This document shows positions 8,583 to 15,969 of a DNA stretch of 64,000 nt, piece by piece. The notes under the pieces are model-generated. The model searched no databases. It saw only the letters and a list, made by a program, of their open reading frames with translations, and had not been told where the DNA came from. Numbering within the stretch: position 1 is the stretch's first letter; every line of letters begins with the position of its first letter. The position numbers were made by a program, and so were the translations under genes. Source of the stretch: CAVPHV01 sp963821095 (GTDB lineage: Bacteria; Actinomycetota; Acidimicrobiia; Spongiisociales; UBA5794); contig CAWGCJ010000002.1 in assembly GCA_963821095.1 (NCBI GenBank), forward strand, positions 62,001 through 126,000. Direction: 5' to 3'.

Positions 8583-9038
8583 ATGACCACCCGCCTTCGA
8601 GAAACCACTATCAGCCAATCGCAGCTCGATGATGCCTTCGCCTACACCGCCGACTTCGGCAATATCGAGGACTGGGACCCCGGCGTCGCCGAGTCATCGC
8701 AGATCGGCTCCGGGCCCGTCGGCGTCGGTACTGCATTCGATGTACTCGTCGCCTTTGGCAGCCGCCGCATTCCGATGGTCTATACGATCACCGAATACGA
8801 TCCGCCCCACCGCGTCGTCTTGGTTGGTGAAGGTTCCACTCTGACGGCTGTCGACACCATCGAGTTCGCCGCCAAGCCCGAAGGAACTGAGATCACCTAC
8901 ACCGCCGACCTCACGTTCAAAGGCATCGCCAGGTTCTTCACGCCCTTTATGGGAAGCAAACTGGACGAGGTTGGCAGCAAGGCCGTCGCCGGCCTGGGCA
9001 CCGCTTTGGCCGAACGCCAACCAACAAGAGAATCCTGA
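8583..9038 (+). CDS. SRPBCC (START-like) family protein
   Basis: A 151-residue single-domain protein in the polyketide cyclase/dehydrase (SRPBCC) superfamily. The pattern is an N-terminal strand, AFAYTADFGNIEDWDPGV, alternating strands including FDVLVAFGSRRIPMVYTITEYDPPHRVVLVGEG, and a long C-terminal helix (LDEVGSKAVAGLGTALAE). The fold binds hydrophobic ligands, but the ligand cannot be told from sequence. GAGGAAGAAGCC precedes the ATG. It faces away from pdxS and is followed by the sigma/anti-sigma pair, possibly as its neighbour in stress response. Confidence 0.85.
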   Translation: MTTRLRETTISQSQLDDAFAYTADFGNIEDWDPGVAESSQIGSGPVGVGTAFDVLVAFGSRRIPMVYTITEYDPPHRVVLVGEGSTLTAVDTIEFAAKPEGTEITYTADLTFKGIARFFTPFMGSKLDEVGSKAVAGLGTALAERQPTRES

Positions 9039-9118
9039 CCACGGCCACCAGCTATTCCAGCATGGCCGGGCTTTGACGTTTGGCCCCTGATCCACCCGAG
9101 GTTCTCGTGGTAGCAACA

Positions 9119-9130
9119 ATTAGTGCTAAT
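9119..9130. promoter_or_regulatory. AT-rich 12-bp palindrome upstream of the sigma factor gene
   Basis: ATTAG-TG-CTAAT is a perfect inverted repeat in an otherwise GC-rich leader, about 43 bp before the likely sigma-factor ATG. The end of it (CTAATAT) also resembles a -10 element. It could be an operator or the core of the promoter. The sequence alone does not settle which. Confidence 0.4.
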
Positions 9131-9172
9131 ATCCTCCCGGAATCGTACTCGACGAGCATCGGACGATCGTTC

Positions 9173-9748
9173 ATGTCTGCCGAAGATCTCTCGACCCTCA
9201 GCGACGCCTCCCTGGTCACCTCCATCGGTCGGTTCTCCGAAGAGGCTCTTGCCGAGGCTTACCGTCGCCATTCCGGGGCCGTGTTCGGGTTGGCTCGCCG
9301 CATTCTGCGCGACGAGACGCTCGCGGAGGAAATCACCCAGGAGGTGTTCCTGCGCTTGTGGGATCACCCCGAGAAGTTTGACGCCAACAGGGGCTCGCTG
9401 CGCTCGTTTCTCCTCGCTCACACCCACGGCCGCAGCGTCGACGTCATCCGCTCCGAATCCTCGCGCCGTGCCAGGGAGGACAAAGACGCCAGACTGACGG
9501 CCAGTGCGGGCCAGAGCATCGAGGAAGAAGTCTGGCAGATGGCGCTCGCCGACCACGTCAAAGAGGCCCTGGACGACCTCAAAGAGGGAGAGCGCCGCGC
9601 CATCGAACTCGCCTACTTCGGCGGCCACAGCTACCGCGAGGTCGCCGAAATGCTCGGTGAACCGGAGGGAACAATCAAGAGCCGAATCCGGTCCGGTCTG
9701 AAGCGTCTCCAAGCGTCTATGGCGTCAATGGGGGTCAGTCACGCATGA
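9173..9748 (+). CDS. ECF-type RNA polymerase sigma factor
   Basis: A 191-residue sigma-70 family factor of the extracytoplasmic-function type. Region 2 shows AVFGLARRILRDETLAEEITQEVFLRLWDHPEKFD with the expected core-binding and -10 helices. Region 4 shows RAIELAYFGGHSYREVAEMLGEPEGTIKSRIRSGLKRL, a helix-turn-helix. I start at ATG 9173 because it gives a normal ECF N-terminus; the frame extends 31 codons upstream into the presumed promoter. The stop overlaps the downstream anti-sigma gene (ATGA), the usual arrangement for a membrane-anchored anti-sigma pair. Confidence 0.93.
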   Translation: MSAEDLSTLSDASLVTSIGRFSEEALAEAYRRHSGAVFGLARRILRDETLAEEITQEVFLRLWDHPEKFDANRGSLRSFLLAHTHGRSVDVIRSESSRRAREDKDARLTASAGQSIEEEVWQMALADHVKEALDDLKEGERRAIELAYFGGHSYREVAEMLGEPEGTIKSRIRSGLKRLQASMASMGVSHA

Positions 9749-10584
9749 AACCGAACCTGACCCACATCAGCCTTGAGGAACTGCTCGGCGTATACGCGCT
9801 CGATGCGGTCGACGATGACGAGCGCCGCATCGTCGACCAACACATCTCGGTGTGCCCGCGCTGTCGAAGCGAGGTCGAAGGACATCGCGAAGTTGCCGCC
9901 ATGCTGGCCGGGGACGCCCACGGGGCCCCTGACTCGGCCCGAAGCAAGCGTCGGGTCTGGGACCAGATCGTCACCGAACTCACTGCCGAGGCACCCCCGT
10001 TGAAACTGGCCTCGGTCGTTCCGATCTCGCCGAAACCTGAGGGGCCGCAAATACGGGAGAGGTCGCAAACCACCAGGGCCTCTCAAACCGCGGTGTGGAT
10101 GGCGGGCGTTGCCGCAGCCCTAGTCCTGCTGCTCGGAGCCGGCCTTGCCGTACAGTCGACCCGACTCAGCGGCGCCGAAGCCGAGTTGGCGGCTCGGGAG
10201 CAACAGGTCGCAAGCCTGGCCGCAACCTTGCAGGCCGAGCCTCTCGATCAGGCGGTCAACGCCGCCCTTTCCGACCCCGCTGCTCAGGTCGTGAGCCTGA
10301 CGGCAGACACATCGTTGGACGCCATGCTGGTCGTTCTGCTCCCCGATGGCACGGGATACGTCGTCCAAAACTCACTCGATCCGCTGCCCGCCGACGCCAC
10401 ATACCAGTTGTGGGCCGTGGTGGACGGCAAGGTCATCTCCGCCGGGGTGCTCGGCAACGAGCCTGAGGTCGTACCGTTTCACCTCGACCCGGAGGGCCTC
10501 GAGGGCCTCGTGATCACGCAGGAAGAGGCAGGCGGGGTTCCCCAATCTGAAGCCGACCCTGTGGTCGCATGGTTCGAGGCATAG
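9745..10584 (+). CDS. membrane anti-sigma factor, RskA-like
   Basis: A 279-residue protein. The first about 55 residues carry a zinc-containing anti-sigma motif, H-I-S-V-C-P-R-C (H-x3-C-x2-C). A cytoplasmic linker leads to one transmembrane helix (WMAGVAAALVLLLGAGLAV, near residue 115). The extracellular part contains a short coiled coil and an RskA-type C-terminal domain (YQLWAVVDGKVISAGVL). It probably holds the coupled ECF sigma factor at the membrane until proteolysis releases it. The inducing signal is unknown. Confidence 0.9.
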   Translation: MKPNLTHISLEELLGVYALDAVDDDERRIVDQHISVCPRCRSEVEGHREVAAMLAGDAHGAPDSARSKRRVWDQIVTELTAEAPPLKLASVVPISPKPEGPQIRERSQTTRASQTAVWMAGVAAALVLLLGAGLAVQSTRLSGAEAELAAREQQVASLAATLQAEPLDQAVNAALSDPAAQVVSLTADTSLDAMLVVLLPDGTGYVVQNSLDPLPADATYQLWAVVDGKVISAGVLGNEPEVVPFHLDPEGLEGLVITQEEAGGVPQSEADPVVAWFEA

Positions 10585-10649
10585 CGGACTCTCCTTAGGC
10601 GAGGACGCTCACCACAGCGCCCGCCTGAGCAGCATCTCGCCGGCTGCCG

Positions 10650-11435
10650 TCAAGCGTCGGCCCGTCTTGGCCACACGGCGGGGCGTTTCTCGAGGAAGGC
10701 CGCAAAACCCTCCTGGGCGTCCGGAGTCCCCGCATTGGCGGCCATGATCGGCTCAGTCATCTCATAGGCGGCATCCTCGTCGAGCCCGACCTGCCGATAG
10801 AAGGCGTCCTTGCCGATACCGATCACCGTCGGACTCCAGCGGGTGATCTGCCCGACCAGTTCGCCGACCGCGGCGTCCAATAGCTCTGGCGGGGCGATGC
10901 GATTGACCAAGCCCCAGTCTTGCGCCGTTTCCACCGAGATCGGTTCGCCCGTCAGGAGCATCTCCATCGCACGCTTCTGCCCCACCGTCCGCGAGATCGG
11001 GACCATCGGCGTCGTGCAGAACAACCCGATCTTGACTCCTGGAGTCGCAAACGTTGACCCTTCGGCGGCGACCACCAGGTCGCATGACGCCACCAGCTGA
11101 CAACCCGCCGCCGTCGCAACCCCCTGCACCTTGGCGATCACCGGCTGGGAGACACGATGAATCGTCTGCATCATCACGGTGCATTGGGCGAACAGGTCCC
11201 GGTAGAAAGCCGGTTCCCTTTCCCGCATCTCCGCAATGTCGTGTCCGGCGGAAAAGGCAGGCCCTCGGCCTTCGACGATGATTACCTGTATCCCCGGTGT
11301 CGCGGCCAAGTCCTCGAGCCCCCGGGTGATGTCCTCCATGGCGGAGAGGCTCAAAGCGTTGCGGCGCTCAGGACGATTCAGGATGAGCCGGCCTATTGGT
11401 GGCTCGGAGGTGGTCTCGACATACACGTAGGTCAT
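10650..11435 (-). CDS. enoyl-CoA hydratase/isomerase family protein (ECHDC3-like), catalytic Glu residues absent
   Basis: A 261-residue crotonase-fold protein. The CoA and oxyanion elements are present (GRGPAFSAGHDIAEM; GVATAAGCQLVASCDL). The two Glu residues that act in classical enoyl-CoA hydratases are replaced: the first site reads A-G-C-Q instead of G-G-C-E, and the second reads A-T-P-G-V where P-E is usual. This resembles the ECHDC3 subgroup. It may be an isomerase, a thioesterase-like or decarboxylase-like crotonase, or a CoA-binding scaffold. It is transcribed alone, converging on the anti-sigma gene. Confidence 0.85.
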   Translation of the reverse strand: MTYVYVETTSEPPIGRLILNRPERRNALSLSAMEDITRGLEDLAATPGIQVIIVEGRGPAFSAGHDIAEMREREPAFYRDLFAQCTVMMQTIHRVSQPVIAKVQGVATAAGCQLVASCDLVVAAEGSTFATPGVKIGLFCTTPMVPISRTVGQKRAMEMLLTGEPISVETAQDWGLVNRIAPPELLDAAVGELVGQITRWSPTVIGIGKDAFYRQVGLDEDAAYEMTEPIMAANAGTPDAQEGFAAFLEKRPAVWPRRADA

Positions 11436-11506
11436 GGGTGGCTCCGGGACGGCAGCGATCCGACGAAGTGTACCGAGTGGTGTCGACCGGCCCCCGGGCG
11501 ATGGTC

Positions 11507-12541
11507 TCAGCCCCGCCGCGCCATCGCCGCTTGGTAGGCGGCGAGGTATCCGTCGAGGACCGCCGTGCGATCAAACCGGGCGACCCGCTCGAGGGCGCGG
11601 TCTTGAAGCTCGCGACGGAGGGTCGCGTCGCCGAGCACTCGAATCAGAGCGCCGGCCAGGCCGTCGGGGTCCCCGGGCTTGGTCAACACACCGGCGTCAC
11701 CGAGAACGTGAGTAAAGGCGGGCAGCGCCGAGGCAACAACGGCGCAACCTGCCGCCATCCCCTCGACGAGGACGATCCCGAAGCTCTCGCCCCCGAGGTT
11801 GGGAGCGCAGTAGATCGAGGCGTCCTGGAGATACTCCCGCTTCTCACCCTCGGGAACGGTCACAAACCGAACTCCATCCACCTCCTCGCTTCGGCCCCCT
11901 GCCGCCACGACGAGTTCAGCTTCTGGGATGGCAGCGAGAACCTGCGGCCAGGCTTTCAGCAGCACATCGAGACCCTTGCGCGGGTCGTCGCGGCCGAGGA
12001 AGGCCACACGCCCGACGCTGCCGGGAGAGGGATGATACGCACCGACGTCTATCCCGTTCGGAACCAGGCGTACCGGCGCCAATTCGTCGACGACGGAGGC
12101 CGCAACCGGACTGACCGCGGTCACGGCATCGAGTCGGCCGACGATCCGGCGTGCCAGCGGTCCCGCAGATCGGTAGAGGCGCCGCAAGGTACGAGACGGA
12201 TCGGCGTGGAAGGTGCCTACCTTGGGCACATCGGGCAGCCGGGTGGCTGCCAGCGAGACGGTAGGCATCAACGGCTCATGGATGTGAACGACGTCGACGC
12301 CTTCGGTCGCGGCAACGAGGCGCTTCAACTGTCGGGGTCGCAGTGATACGGGCGCGACCGAACCGTTGGCGGGCACCGGTACCGATCTGCCTACCGATAC
12401 GCTTCCGGCCGGTCCATCCCCCGGTCCAACCACAAACGCCTCGTGTCCCGCATCTCGCAGCCAGGCGGCCAGCGAAAGGGCCTGGTCCTGGACACCGCCG
12501 AAGCGACCGAGGTCGTACGGGCTGACGATGGCCACCCTCAT
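11507..12541 (-). CDS. pimA: GT4 glycosyltransferase, phosphatidylinositol alpha-mannosyltransferase (PimA-like)
   Basis: A 344-residue GT-B enzyme. It begins M-R-V-A-I-V-S-P-Y-D-L-G-R-F-G-G-V-Q, the glycine-rich loop characteristic of PimA. It has HIHEPLMP, VPNGIDVGAYHP, FLGRDDPRKGLDVLLKA and the C-terminal nucleotide-sugar motif ESFGIVLVEGMAAGCAVVAS. PimA puts the first mannose from GDP-Man onto phosphatidylinositol at the cytoplasmic face. The start overlaps the acyltransferase stop (ATGA). Position after pgsA and patA copies the mycobacterial PIM operon and strongly supports this over a generic GT4 enzyme. Confidence 0.9.
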   Translation of the reverse strand: MRVAIVSPYDLGRFGGVQDQALSLAAWLRDAGHEAFVVGPGDGPAGSVSVGRSVPVPANGSVAPVSLRPRQLKRLVAATEGVDVVHIHEPLMPTVSLAATRLPDVPKVGTFHADPSRTLRRLYRSAGPLARRIVGRLDAVTAVSPVAASVVDELAPVRLVPNGIDVGAYHPSPGSVGRVAFLGRDDPRKGLDVLLKAWPQVLAAIPEAELVVAAGGRSEEVDGVRFVTVPEGEKREYLQDASIYCAPNLGGESFGIVLVEGMAAGCAVVASALPAFTHVLGDAGVLTKPGDPDGLAGALIRVLGDATLRRELQDRALERVARFDRTAVLDGYLAAYQAAMARRG

Positions 12542-13431
12542 GTTGACGCCTCTCGATCGCTCGGCCAGTTTGGCTGGAATAGGTGCCATTGCTCGGGCGC
12601 CTCGCGGATGATGTCTTCGAGGACGCCGGCAAGACGCTGGGCACCTTCGGCAACTCGTTCTTCGGTGGTTCCCCCCTCAGGGAGTTCGAGGGGCGGATGC
12701 ACGACAAACAGATGACCCGGACCGGGGAGGAAGTAGCAACCGACCGGAAGCAGTACCGCCCCGGTCCGATCTGCCAAGGTCACCGGGCCGGCCGGGATGG
12801 TGGTTCGTTCCCCGAAGAATTCCACCTCGATGCCGCGGCCCGATAGATCCCGGTCCGCCAGTAGTGCGACGGTTCCACCGGCTCGAATCCGTTCGACCAA
12901 AGCCGGGGTGGTCCGCGGACGGCCCTTTCCGGTCAGGACCACGTCGATCCCCATCTGGTTCCGCACGTCGATGAACCACTCGGTGATGAGCGGGTTGGGC
13001 AGGCTCTCAGCTACCGCAAGGACCGGAATGCCGAGGTCTTCCGCTTTTGCCCCTGCCGCTTCCCAATTGCCGAGGTGAGGAAGGGCGAGCACGATGCCGC
13101 GGCCTGATGCCTTGGCCGCCAAGATGTTGTCGAGGCCGTCGACTCGGGCCGTGGCAACGAACTCAGCTTTGCGCCGCGGCTGGATCCAGAACACCTCGGC
13201 CCAGTACCGGCCGTAGCTGGTGAACATCCCGCGGGCGCGGCGAGTCAAGTCTTCGTCCGATCCGGTCAAGACGCGACCGAGATGGCGCTCGAGAAGTGCC
13301 ATGCGGTCTCGGGCGATGAACGAGATGGCCCATCCGAGCCGTTCACCGGTCCAGCGCATTGCTGGTTCGGGAAGAAGCCCAAAGAGCCCCGACAGGACCC
13401 GAAATAGCCAATACCCGCCGAGCTTCTTCAC
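12538..13431 (-). CDS. patA: phosphatidylinositol mannoside acyltransferase (PatA/LpxL family)
   Basis: A 297-residue member of the LpxL/HtrB/PatA acyltransferase family. The catalytic H-x4-E pair is in LPHLGNWEAAG, followed by VLTGKGRPR and LLADRDLSGRGIEVEFFGE, the usual substrate-binding blocks. In mycobacteria PatA acylates the mannose added by PimA. The GTG at 13431 overlaps the pgsA stop (GTGA); the longer frame upstream lies within pgsA. The N-terminal segment (GGYWLFRVLSGLFGLLP) should make it membrane-associated. Confidence 0.9.
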   Translation of the reverse strand: MKKLGGYWLFRVLSGLFGLLPEPAMRWTGERLGWAISFIARDRMALLERHLGRVLTGSDEDLTRRARGMFTSYGRYWAEVFWIQPRRKAEFVATARVDGLDNILAAKASGRGIVLALPHLGNWEAAGAKAEDLGIPVLAVAESLPNPLITEWFIDVRNQMGIDVVLTGKGRPRTTPALVERIRAGGTVALLADRDLSGRGIEVEFFGERTTIPAGPVTLADRTGAVLLPVGCYFLPGPGHLFVVHPPLELPEGGTTEERVAEGAQRLAGVLEDIIREAPEQWHLFQPNWPSDREAST

Positions 13432-14015
13432 GCCTCGAGTTGCTGCCACGTGCGGCGGATCCGCTGTGCCACCGTGAACCCGGACAAGATGGCGAAGATC
13501 CACAGCATCGGCAGCAGGACGGGGAGACCGAAGCCTTCGAGCAGCACCCCGGTCAAAACGAGGATCATCCGCTCGGCTCGACCCATCCAACCACCACGAC
13601 CTTCGGCGCCCCAGCTCTCCGCCTTGGCCCGCACATAGGGGGTCAACAGCGAGAACGCCAGACAGAAGAGACAGAGCATGAGCGCCATTGCATCGTCACG
13701 CACAGAAAACGCCAGGCTGGCCCAGATCGCCACCTCGCCGAGGCGATCCGACATCGTGTCGATGAACGCGCCACGAATCGAGGCGGTTCCCTGAAGCCTG
13801 GCCAGCGGTCCGTCGAGCGCATCGAGGATGGCACCGATGCCGGCGATGATTGCACCGGTCTTGTACATGTCATTGGCGATGAAGCCGGCACCCACGAACG
13901 TCGCGCCAAGGCCCATGAGGGTGACTGCGGTGGGGGTGAGCCTCAGCTTTGCCATTCCCGCCGCAATAGGGTCGAGGAATGGAGCGATGCGGCTCCGGCC
14001 TCTGAGATCGAGCAC
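13428..14015 (-). CDS. pgsA: CDP-alcohol phosphatidyltransferase, phosphatidylinositol-phosphate synthase
   Basis: A 195-residue integral membrane enzyme with the complete CDP-alcohol phosphotransferase motif, LDALDGPLARLQG followed by GAFIDTMSDR (D-G-x2-A-R-x8-G-x3-D-x3-D). About six hydrophobic helices follow. Given the partner genes patA and pimA, the substrate is probably inositol phosphate, giving phosphatidylinositol phosphate, as for the mycobacterial enzyme in the same place. The GTG start at 14015 has AAGGAG with a four-base spacer. It is the first gene of the PIM operon and is divergent from gltA. Confidence 0.92.
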   Translation of the reverse strand: MLDLRGRSRIAPFLDPIAAGMAKLRLTPTAVTLMGLGATFVGAGFIANDMYKTGAIIAGIGAILDALDGPLARLQGTASIRGAFIDTMSDRLGEVAIWASLAFSVRDDAMALMLCLFCLAFSLLTPYVRAKAESWGAEGRGGWMGRAERMILVLTGVLLEGFGLPVLLPMLWIFAILSGFTVAQRIRRTWQQLEA

Positions 14016-14136
14016 GTTTCTCCTTCCGGGGCAGGAAGATAGCCGACGGAAGCCGAGCCAAAGCACGCTGGCTACACTCGGCGGTCAGCCGACGGGCTGA
14101 TTCAACCACGAAAACGCGGGAGGAACTGGTATTCCA

Positions 14137-15435
14137 ATGACCGACAAGGCGACCCTCAATTACCACGGTGACCAGTACGACTTCGATGTGCTGCCGGTAA
14201 CGATCGGCAATCAAGGCATCGACATCCGGAGTTTGCGCGGTGCGTCCGGAGCCGTCACGTTCGATCCGGGTTTTGCCAACACGGCCGGAACGACCAGCAC
14301 GATTACGTACGTCGACGGCTCCCAGGGCACTTTGCGACACCGCGGTTACGCGATCGAGGACCTGGCCGCCAATTGCTCCTTCCTCGAGGTCTGCTACCTC
14401 CTTCTCTTCGGAGAACTCCCCACTGCCGATCAGTTGGAGTGGTGGACCACCTCGGTTCTCCACCACTCGCTCATCCGCGAAGAGATGAAGGCCTTCTTCA
14501 ATGCGTTCCCGGTCAGCGCACACCCCATGGCGATTCTCTCGTCGGCGGCCAACGCAATTGCGACGTTCTATGACGCGGTCGACGACAGCCAGAGCGAAGA
14601 TCAATCCTTCGTCGCATCTGCCATGCGCTTGTTGGCCAAGATGCCGACGGTGGCGGCCTGGGCCTACAAGAAGTCAATCGGCCAGCCATACGTCTATCCG
14701 CGCAACGACCTGAACTACTCCGAGAACTTCCTCAACATGATGTTCGAGACGCCCGCCGAAGACTTGATCCTCGATCCTGTCATCGTCAAAGCCCTCAATG
14801 TGCTGCTGATCCTCCACGCCGATCACGGTCAGAACTGCTCGACGGCCACCGTCCGTTTTGTCGGCTCCAGCCAGGCGAATCTCTTCGCATCTGTTGCCGC
14901 CGGCATGGGGGCCCTCTGGGGCCCGCTTCACGGTGGAGCCAATCAGGCCGTCATCGAGATGCTCCAAACCATCCACGATGATGAGGACGCCACTCCTGCC
15001 TCGATCATGGCACGCGCCAAGGACAAGGATGATCCCTTCCGGCTGATGGGTTTCGGGCACCGGGTCTACAAGAACTACGACCCACGGGCGCGGCTGTTGA
15101 AAGGTTTCGCGGACGACGTCCTCGCCAAGGCCGGCAGCGACCCGCTGCTCGAGATCGCCCAGGGGCTCGAGACACTGGCGCTCGAGGACGACTACTTCGT
15201 CAGCCGCAACCTCTATCCCAACGTCGACTTCTATTCGGGCATCCTCTTCCGGGCGCTCGGCTTCCCGCCGCGGATGTTCACCGTGGTGTTTGCCATCGGC
15301 CGACTCCCCGGCTGGATCGCCAACTGGAAAGAGATGACCGACGACCCGATGACCCGCATCGCTCGGCCCCGGCAGCTGTACTTGGGTCAGCCGGCTCGCC
15401 CGTTTGTCCCCATCGAGGACCGCGAGGCTCTGTAG
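14137..15435 (+). CDS. gltA: citrate synthase
   Basis: A 432-residue type-II citrate synthase that condenses oxaloacetate and acetyl-CoA at the entry of the TCA cycle. The active-site His residues are in LLILHADHGQN and GPLHGGANQAV, the CoA/oxaloacetate loop is MGFGHRVYKNYDPRA, and the catalytic Asp is in NVDFYSG. The N-terminal small beta domain (Y-D-F-D-V-L-P-V-T-I-G) is also present. It is monocistronic by layout: divergent from pgsA and convergent with the 15460 gene. In the mycobacterial layout this spot belongs to the thrS-pgsA interval, so gltA is an insertion relative to that order. Confidence 0.96.
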   Translation: MTDKATLNYHGDQYDFDVLPVTIGNQGIDIRSLRGASGAVTFDPGFANTAGTTSTITYVDGSQGTLRHRGYAIEDLAANCSFLEVCYLLLFGELPTADQLEWWTTSVLHHSLIREEMKAFFNAFPVSAHPMAILSSAANAIATFYDAVDDSQSEDQSFVASAMRLLAKMPTVAAWAYKKSIGQPYVYPRNDLNYSENFLNMMFETPAEDLILDPVIVKALNVLLILHADHGQNCSTATVRFVGSSQANLFASVAAGMGALWGPLHGGANQAVIEMLQTIHDDEDATPASIMARAKDKDDPFRLMGFGHRVYKNYDPRARLLKGFADDVLAKAGSDPLLEIAQGLETLALEDDYFVSRNLYPNVDFYSGILFRALGFPPRMFTVVFAIGRLPGWIANWKEMTDDPMTRIARPRQLYLGQPARPFVPIEDREAL

Positions 15436-15459
15436 AGGCGCATCAGCGCCCCTCGAGCT

Positions 15460-15969
15460 CTAGAGCTCCTCGGGAGGTATCGGCTCGACGTACTGTCCAA
15501 CGACTGCGCCGTCGATTCCGTCGACGCGCACCAGGCCCCGCTCGCTCGGCGGTTCGTCGGCGGAGAAGACCAGCACGTTCCACACGGGCCTGGCACGCCA
15601 GCCCACGAAGCCAACCGCCGCCGAGGCGTGTCCGACCGGGAACGCCGTCTCTCGGTTGGCGGTTTCGAGTGCCTGGCTCTCGCGAACCGCGAGATGCCGG
15701 CCGGCCACGAGGTGGTATCCAGCGATAACCAGGAACCCAGCAACGATCACCCACATCCCGGTGGGCAAGCCCAGGGCGATGCCGACCGCGGTGACGACGG
15801 CGGCACCAACGTAGACGAGTCCAGCTCGGCGCCGACGTGACGTGTCCGGAACCGCGTACGGGCCGAACACATTCGCGTCGAGGTCCTCGGGCATCTGGGC
15901 CGCTTCGGCGACATCCGTGGGGACCTCGATGCGGGGCAGTTCGGGCCGATCCGGCCGATGATCCGTCAC
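15460..15969 (-). CDS. small membrane protein of unknown function
   Basis: A 169-residue protein. The N-terminal 45 residues are hydrophilic and Pro/Asp-rich. Two adjacent membrane spans follow (LVYVGAAVVTAVGIALGLP and WVIVAGFLVIAGYHLVAG), then a soluble C-terminal half with VGHASAAVGFVGWRARPVWNVLVFSADEPP. I do not recognise a family. Its GTG overlaps the stop of the upstream MMPL transporter gene (GTGA), so it is coupled to that transporter and may be an accessory subunit. A perfect palindrome, GAGCTCTAGAGCTC (15455-15468), covers its stop codon. Confidence 0.75.
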   Translation of the reverse strand: MTDHRPDRPELPRIEVPTDVAEAAQMPEDLDANVFGPYAVPDTSRRRRAGLVYVGAAVVTAVGIALGLPTGMWVIVAGFLVIAGYHLVAGRHLAVRESQALETANRETAFPVGHASAAVGFVGWRARPVWNVLVFSADEPPSERGLVRVDGIDGAVVGQYVEPIPPEEL

